From CAYLNK01 sp964384675 (lineage in GTDB: Bacteria > Acidobacteriota > Thermoanaerobaculia > UBA5066): a stretch of 16,027 bases of DNA. The notes beneath the pieces were generated by a model. The model worked only from the letters and a program-made list of their open reading frames with translations. It made no database searches and was not told where the DNA came from. The position numbers and the translations under genes are program-made. The stretch spans positions 1-16,027 of the forward strand of contig CAYLNK010000132.1 of the NCBI GenBank assembly GCA_964384675.1. The letters run 5' to 3'. Shown one piece after another: positions 12,524-16,027 of this stretch. How positions within the stretch are numbered: the stretch's first letter is position 1; each line of letters starts with the position of its first letter.

Positions 12524-13063
12524 ATGAGCCCCGAGCCGCGTCCCGAATCGCCCTCGGCCGATCTGCCGTCCCTCTCCGTCCGCTGGCAGGGGCTCGTGAT
12601 CGGGATCGACGCCAACACGCTGAACACGCTGGTCCGGCACGCCACCCGGAGCGTCGCCGAGATCGACTCGATCCTGATCGAGCCGGACGAGGGACGGCTC
12701 GGCCTGACCGTGCGCGCGATCGGCTGGATGGGCCTGCGCGTCACGCTTCGGAGCCACCTCACGGCGTTCCGGTTCAAGGAAGGATTCCTCGGCTTCCGCA
12801 TCGACGACCTCTCGGCGTTCGGGTTCCTGACGATCCCGCACCGCCTGATCCGCAAGGCCGTCGAGAAGCAGCCCCCCGGACGGGCGTTCTACTACCCCGA
12901 CTCCCGGATCCTGGTCCTGAACCTGAACGAGGTCATCCCCCCCGAGCTCTCGGTGCAGGTGGAGGACGTCCGGTTCGAGAACGGCGAGATCCGGGTCTAC
13001 TTCGGGGAGAGCGTCTACCGGCTCGACCGGATCATGCAGCTCTTCACCCCGGTCTCCGGGTAG
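12524..13063 (+). CDS. Conserved-looking hypothetical protein, 179 aa, beta-rich
   Basis: I do not recognise this protein. It has no signal peptide or membrane segment. After a Pro-rich N-terminus (1-15) the sequence alternates short hydrophobic strands with charged turns (for example LGLTVRAIGWMGLRVTLRS and ILVLNLNEVIPPELSVQVE) around one or two helices (RLIRKAVEKQ). The pattern loosely recalls lipid-binding TULIP/DUF2993 (LmeA-like) proteins, which would fit the upstream lipid-linked genes, but that is weak inference. Coding potential is supported by intact length, fit between ubiA and a promoter region, and absence of a comparable ORF on the other strand in this gap. ATG 12524 lacks a Shine-Dalgarno and may be read from a leaderless transcript. 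Confidence 0.75.
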   Translation: MSPEPRPESPSADLPSLSVRWQGLVIGIDANTLNTLVRHATRSVAEIDSILIEPDEGRLGLTVRAIGWMGLRVTLRSHLTAFRFKEGFLGFRIDDLSAFGFLTIPHRLIRKAVEKQPPGRAFYYPDSRILVLNLNEVIPPELSVQVEDVRFENGEIRVYFGESVYRLDRIMQLFTPVSG

Positions 13064-13108
13064 ACGAACCGCTCCGGACTGGACGAAGAGCAGGGCCGAC
13101 TCGGGTCC

Positions 13109-13142
13109 CGCCCGGCCGACGTGCGCGCGACAGGGCCGGGCG
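13109..13142 (+). terminator. GC-rich hairpin after the 179-aa gene, terminator-like without T tract
   Basis: CGCCCGGCC (13109-13117) pairs perfectly with GGCCGGGCG (13134-13142) over a 16-nt loop, 46 bp after the stop codon. No T run follows, so termination would be weak or Rho-dependent; it may just be a GC-rich palindrome. Confidence 0.3.
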
Positions 13143-13146
13143 AGCC

Positions 13147-13180
13147 TTGACATTCGACCCCACGGGCGCGATCTTTGTCA
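13147..13180 (+). promoter_or_regulatory. Promoter region of the HTH-EIIA / antiporter operon
   Basis: A consensus -35 TTGACA lies at 13147-13152. The best -10 at proper spacing is GATCTT (13170-13175), which is poor. TGACA (13148-13152) and TGTCA (13176-13180) form an inverted repeat that could be an operator. The gene start follows about 60 bp later after GGGAGGAG (13227-13234). The rest of the 176-bp gap 13064-13239 shows only the hairpin at 13109-13142. Confidence 0.45.
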
Positions 13181-13239
13181 CGGATGTCCTATGGCGGGGT
13201 AGAACGACCGGAAGCCCCAGGCCGCCGGGAGGAGCCGCG

Positions 13240-13935
13240 ATGAAGCTCACCGTTCGGGACGCAGCCGAGATGCTGAGCGTTTCCGAGAAGACGATCTACC
13301 GCTGGATCCAGGGCGGGAGCATCCCGGCCTACAAGATCAGCGACCAGTACCGCTTCAACCGGGCCGAGCTCCTGGAGTGGGCGACCTCGCGGCGGATGAA
13401 CGTCTCGCCCAAGATCCTGGAGGAGCCCGAGAGCGAGAGCGCGGCGCTGCCGAACCTGGCCGACGCCCTGCAGCGGGGCGGGGTTCACTACCGGGTCTCG
13501 GGTGGCACCAAGGAGGAGACGCTTCGCTCGGTGGTCGCGCTCCTGCCGCTTCCCGACGAGGTGGACCGGGAGTTCCTCCTGAGCGTGATCCTGGCTCGCG
13601 AGGCGCTGGGCTCCACCGGCATCGGCGACGGCATCGCCATACCGCACGTGCGCAACCCGATCGTCCTGCACGTCGAGCAGCCGATCGTCTCCCTCTGCTA
13701 CCTCGAGGATCCCGTCGACTTCGACGCCATCGACGGCAAGCCGGTCCGGGTGCTCTTCACGCTGGTCACGCCCACGGTCCGCGCGCACCTTCACCTCCTG
13801 TCCCGGCTCGCGTACCTGCTGCGCGATCCCCGCTTTCGCGACGCGGTCAAGGCCGAGGAGCGCCGCGAGACGCTGCAGGGTCTGGCTCGTGAGATCGAGG
13901 CGGCGATCGCGCCGACCGGGAAGAGCGCCGGCTGA
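13240..13935 (+). CDS. Fusion regulator: excisionase-type helix-turn-helix plus PTS EIIA(Ntr)-like domain
   Basis: The 231-aa product starts with a MerR/excisionase-family winged helix (residues 1-53: MKLTVRDAAEMLSVSEKTIYRW and, after a turn, ISDQYRFNRAELLEWA), then a linker, then an EIIA type-2/PtsN domain (about 70-225). The phosphorylatable His is H136 in STGIGDGIAIPHVRNP, matching the PtsN active site. In the PTS-Ntr system this His is phosphorylated by NPr; here it would presumably switch DNA binding, which is inference. No HPr or EI gene is in view. ATG 13240 sits 5 nt after GGGAGGAG. The stop overlaps the next start by one base (TGATG), tying it to the antiporter-like complex and suggesting control of that operon or its own. 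Confidence 0.92.
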   Translation: MKLTVRDAAEMLSVSEKTIYRWIQGGSIPAYKISDQYRFNRAELLEWATSRRMNVSPKILEEPESESAALPNLADALQRGGVHYRVSGGTKEETLRSVVALLPLPDEVDREFLLSVILAREALGSTGIGDGIAIPHVRNPIVLHVEQPIVSLCYLEDPVDFDAIDGKPVRVLFTLVTPTVRAHLHLLSRLAYLLRDPRFRDAVKAEERRETLQGLAREIEAAIAPTGKSAG

Positions 13936-15932
13936 TGGAGCCCGGGCCAGGCTCGCTCGGGAGCTGGCTCCTCGTCCCGGCGATCGGGGCGACCGCGCTG
14001 AGCGGTGTGCCCGCCCTGCTTTCGAGGGGCCGCGCCGGCGAGCGCGCGTCTGCCGCGCTCGCCGTCCTCGGCGGAATGGCGGGCCTCACGGTGGCCGGGA
14101 CGCCGCTGTCCGGCGGCGGCACGGTGGTCGTGACGATCGGGAGCTTCCTGGGAACGCGGATCGGGCTCGCGGTCGACGCGCTCTCCGCGGTCTTCCTCGC
14201 CCCGCTCTTCCTCGTCTCGGCGCTCGTCTCGATCTACGGTCTCGGCTACTGGCCCCGGGCCGGGCATCCGGCCAGCGCCTCCCGCCTGCGCCTTTCCTGC
14301 GGCCTCCTCGCCGCGTCGATGGCCGTCGTCGTGACGGCGGACTCGGGCCTCCTCCTCCTCGTCGCCTGGGAGGTGATGGCGCTCGCGGCCTTCTTCGCCG
14401 CCACGGCCGACGACCACGAGCCGGCGGTCCGCGAGGCCGGCTGGATCTACCTCGTCGCGACGCACACCGGGACGCTGGCGCTCCTCGCCCTGGTGGCCGT
14501 GCTCCGCGCGGCGACGGGCAGCTTCGCCTGGAGCGCGATCCCGCCCGGGAACGAGTGGCTCCGCTCGGTCGTCTTCCTGCTGGCGCTCGCCGGCTTCGGA
14601 TTCAAGGCCGGCCTCGTGCCGATCCACTTCTGGCTGCCGGGAGCCCACGCGAACGCCCCCAGCCACGTCTCGGCGCTGCTGTCGGGCGTGATGCTCAAGA
14701 TGGGGGTCTACGGGTTCCTGCGCGTCACGCAGCTCCTGCCCGAGCCTCCCGCGTGGTGGGGCGGCCTGGTGCTCGTGGTCGCTCTCCTCACCGCGCTGAC
14801 CGGCATCCTCTTGGCGCTCCGCGAGAGCGACCTGAAGCGTCTCCTCGCGTACTCGAGCGTCGAGAACCTCGGCATCGTCTTCCTCGGGATCGGCCTCGCG
14901 CTCCTGGGCCGTGCCCAGCACCGGCCGGCGTGGGTCGCGCTCGGGCTCGCGGCCGCGGTCCTCCACGTCGTGAACCACGCGCTCTTCAAGACGCTCCTCT
15001 TCCTCTCGACGGGAGCGCTCGTTCACGCGCACGGCTCGCGCGACCTCGAGTCGATGGGCGGCCTCCTCCGGCGAATGCCCCGGGTCGGCGCGGCCTTCGC
15101 CACCGGCTCCCTCGCGGTGTGCGGCCTGCCGCCGCTGAACGGTTTCGCGAGCGAGTGGCTTCTCTACCTGGGCCTGCTGGCGGCCTGGACGGAGACGGGA
15201 GACGCCGGCTCCACGCTGGGCGGCTTCGCGGTCGCGGGGCTGGCGCTCGTCGGAGGCCTCGCGGTCGCGACGTTCGTGAAGGCGTTCGGCACGGCGTTCC
15301 TCGGGACCCCGCGGGACCCGTCGCGGAGACCGGGCCACGATGCCACCGGCGCGCTCCTCGTGCCGCTCGTCGCGCTCGGTCCGCTCTGCATCCTCCTCGG
15401 GCTCGCCCCGGTCCTCGTGGCGCCGGTGCTCGATCGCGTCACGGCGGTCTGGTGGGACGTTCCCGGCCTGCCCGGGATCGGCGGACGGCTCGCGCCGTTG
15501 ACCACGTTCAACGTCGCCGCCGGCCTCGTCCTCGCGGCCGCCGTGCTCGCGCTCGGGCGGCGGCTGCGGGTCGCGCGCACGGGCGCCGGGACCTGGGACT
15601 GCGGCTACGCCGCGCCCTCGACCCGGATGCAGTACACGGCCCGCTCGTTCTCCGAGTGGATCGCGGAGCGGGTCGGGCCCGGGTTCCTTTCCCCGGCGCG
15701 CGAGACGCGCCGGCCGGCCTCGACGTTCCCGCGCGACGGGGCGTTCCGCTCGGTGACTCCCGACCCGTTCCTCTCGCGCTGGTTCCGTCCGGCGCTCGAC
15801 CGCGCCGCGACCCGGCTCGAGGGGCTACGGATCCTGCAGCAGGGGCGCCTGCCCGTCTACGTCCTCTACGTCTTCGCGACGCTCCTCGCCCTGCTCGGGT
15901 GGGTCGTCCTCAGGGGAGCGCTCGGGCGGTGA
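13935..15932 (+). CDS. Hydrogenase-4 component B-like membrane subunit (HyfB/NuoL-M family)
   Basis: This 665-aa polytopic protein belongs to the proton-translocating antiporter family of complex I, formate hydrogenlyase and group 4 hydrogenases. It has about 14 or more hydrophobic segments and the key charged residues: E146 in LLVAWEVMAL, K224 in FGFKAGLVPIHFWLPGAH, K255 in GVMLKMGVYGF, and H348/K352 in VNHALFKTLLFLSTGAL. The C-terminal extension with GTWDCGYAAPSTRMQYTARS (residues about 554-573) is typical of HyfB/HycC rather than NuoL. ATG 13935 overlaps the regulator stop, and the TGA overlaps a following GTG (GTGA). Whether the complex contains a hydrogenase, formate dehydrogenase or another module lies beyond the window. 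Confidence 0.9.
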   Translation: MEPGPGSLGSWLLVPAIGATALSGVPALLSRGRAGERASAALAVLGGMAGLTVAGTPLSGGGTVVVTIGSFLGTRIGLAVDALSAVFLAPLFLVSALVSIYGLGYWPRAGHPASASRLRLSCGLLAASMAVVVTADSGLLLLVAWEVMALAAFFAATADDHEPAVREAGWIYLVATHTGTLALLALVAVLRAATGSFAWSAIPPGNEWLRSVVFLLALAGFGFKAGLVPIHFWLPGAHANAPSHVSALLSGVMLKMGVYGFLRVTQLLPEPPAWWGGLVLVVALLTALTGILLALRESDLKRLLAYSSVENLGIVFLGIGLALLGRAQHRPAWVALGLAAAVLHVVNHALFKTLLFLSTGALVHAHGSRDLESMGGLLRRMPRVGAAFATGSLAVCGLPPLNGFASEWLLYLGLLAAWTETGDAGSTLGGFAVAGLALVGGLAVATFVKAFGTAFLGTPRDPSRRPGHDATGALLVPLVALGPLCILLGLAPVLVAPVLDRVTAVWWDVPGLPGIGGRLAPLTTFNVAAGLVLAAAVLALGRRLRVARTGAGTWDCGYAAPSTRMQYTARSFSEWIAERVGPGFLSPARETRRPASTFPRDGAFRSVTPDPFLSRWFRPALDRAATRLEGLRILQQGRLPVYVLYVFATLLALLGWVVLRGALGR

Positions 15933-16027
15933 GCGCGACGCTCGTCGTCGCCGCCGCGCTCCTGGCCGCCCTGAGCGGCGTGCCGCCGCTCCTTTCGCGA
16001 CGAGGCAGCGCCCGCGCGGACACCCTC
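15929..16027 (+). CDS. N-terminus of a second antiporter-like membrane subunit (truncated by window end)
   Basis: GTG 15929 overlaps the preceding stop as GTGA and opens a frame of 33 codons to the edge. The hydrophobic start LVVAAALLAALSGVPPLLSR resembles residues 15-31 of the gene just upstream (GATALSGVPALLSR), suggesting a paralogous subunit of the same family in tandem. Too little is present for a firm name. Confidence 0.65.
   Translation, partial: MSATLVVAAALLAALSGVPPLLSRRGSARADTL

Noticed and set aside
13791..15338. A 515-codon minus-strand frame opposite the HyfB-like gene
   Set aside because: It is highly charged and repetitive, without domains, and mirrors the hydrophobic codons of the antiporter subunit. 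The same reasoning removes the 462-codon minus frame at 10130-11518.

Overview
The window is 16 kb of very GC-rich, densely packed bacterial chromosome. Most genes meet by 1-4 bp stop/start overlaps, and no gene-free stretch reaches 300 bp; the longest is 13064-13239. LptD shows that the cell has an LPS-bearing outer membrane. A PPC-domain secreted protein with an RTNV/VIDxxTxDP-type beta module, a membrane-anchored kinase-like protein and a HTH-EIIA(Ntr) fusion make Acidobacteriota (Thermoanaerobaculia-like) my best guess, from recalled family distribution only. No tRNA, rRNA, CRISPR array, integrase or transposase gene is visible.

Left part, minus strand (1-2702): ruvX and mltG overlap by ATGA. 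A 75-bp gap separates them from a Ser/Thr kinase-fold protein that has lost its catalytic motifs and runs off the left edge. A 90-bp divergent intergenic region (2703-2792) separates ruvX from the plus-strand genes and carries a perfect 9-bp inverted repeat around a -10 element.

Ketone-body/acetoacetate block, plus strand (2793-5787): thiolase, CoA-transferase subunit A and CoA-transferase subunit B. Together these would interconvert acetoacetate, acetoacetyl-CoA and acetyl-CoA. Both gene junctions carry tandem duplications. A 171-bp direct repeat holds the thiolase 3' end plus a 30-bp REP-like hairpin. An 83-bp perfect tandem repeat splits the A/B junction into a chain of three consecutive ATGA overlaps through two identical 28-codon micro-ORFs.

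Envelope block (5784-9324): lptD, whose only start that preserves the signal peptide is CTG, followed by a secreted PPC-domain protein.

Isoprenoid/sugar block (9375-13063): rmlD, a polyprenol kinase-DUF92 fusion (VTE5-like plus VTE6-like) and a UbiA prenyltransferase form an ATGA-coupled operon, followed by an unrecognised 179-aa protein. The fusion plus UbiA looks like a two-step activation of an isoprenoid alcohol to its diphosphate, with transfer to an unknown acceptor.

Right part (13240-16027): an excisionase-type HTH/PTS EIIA fusion regulator is translationally coupled to a hydrogenase-4/complex-I-like antiporter subunit (HyfB family) and the start of a second, apparently paralogous subunit. 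Three transcription units (ruvX, rmlD, the 179-aa gene) show TAnnnT 7-8 nt before the start codon and no Shine-Dalgarno, suggesting leaderless mRNAs.
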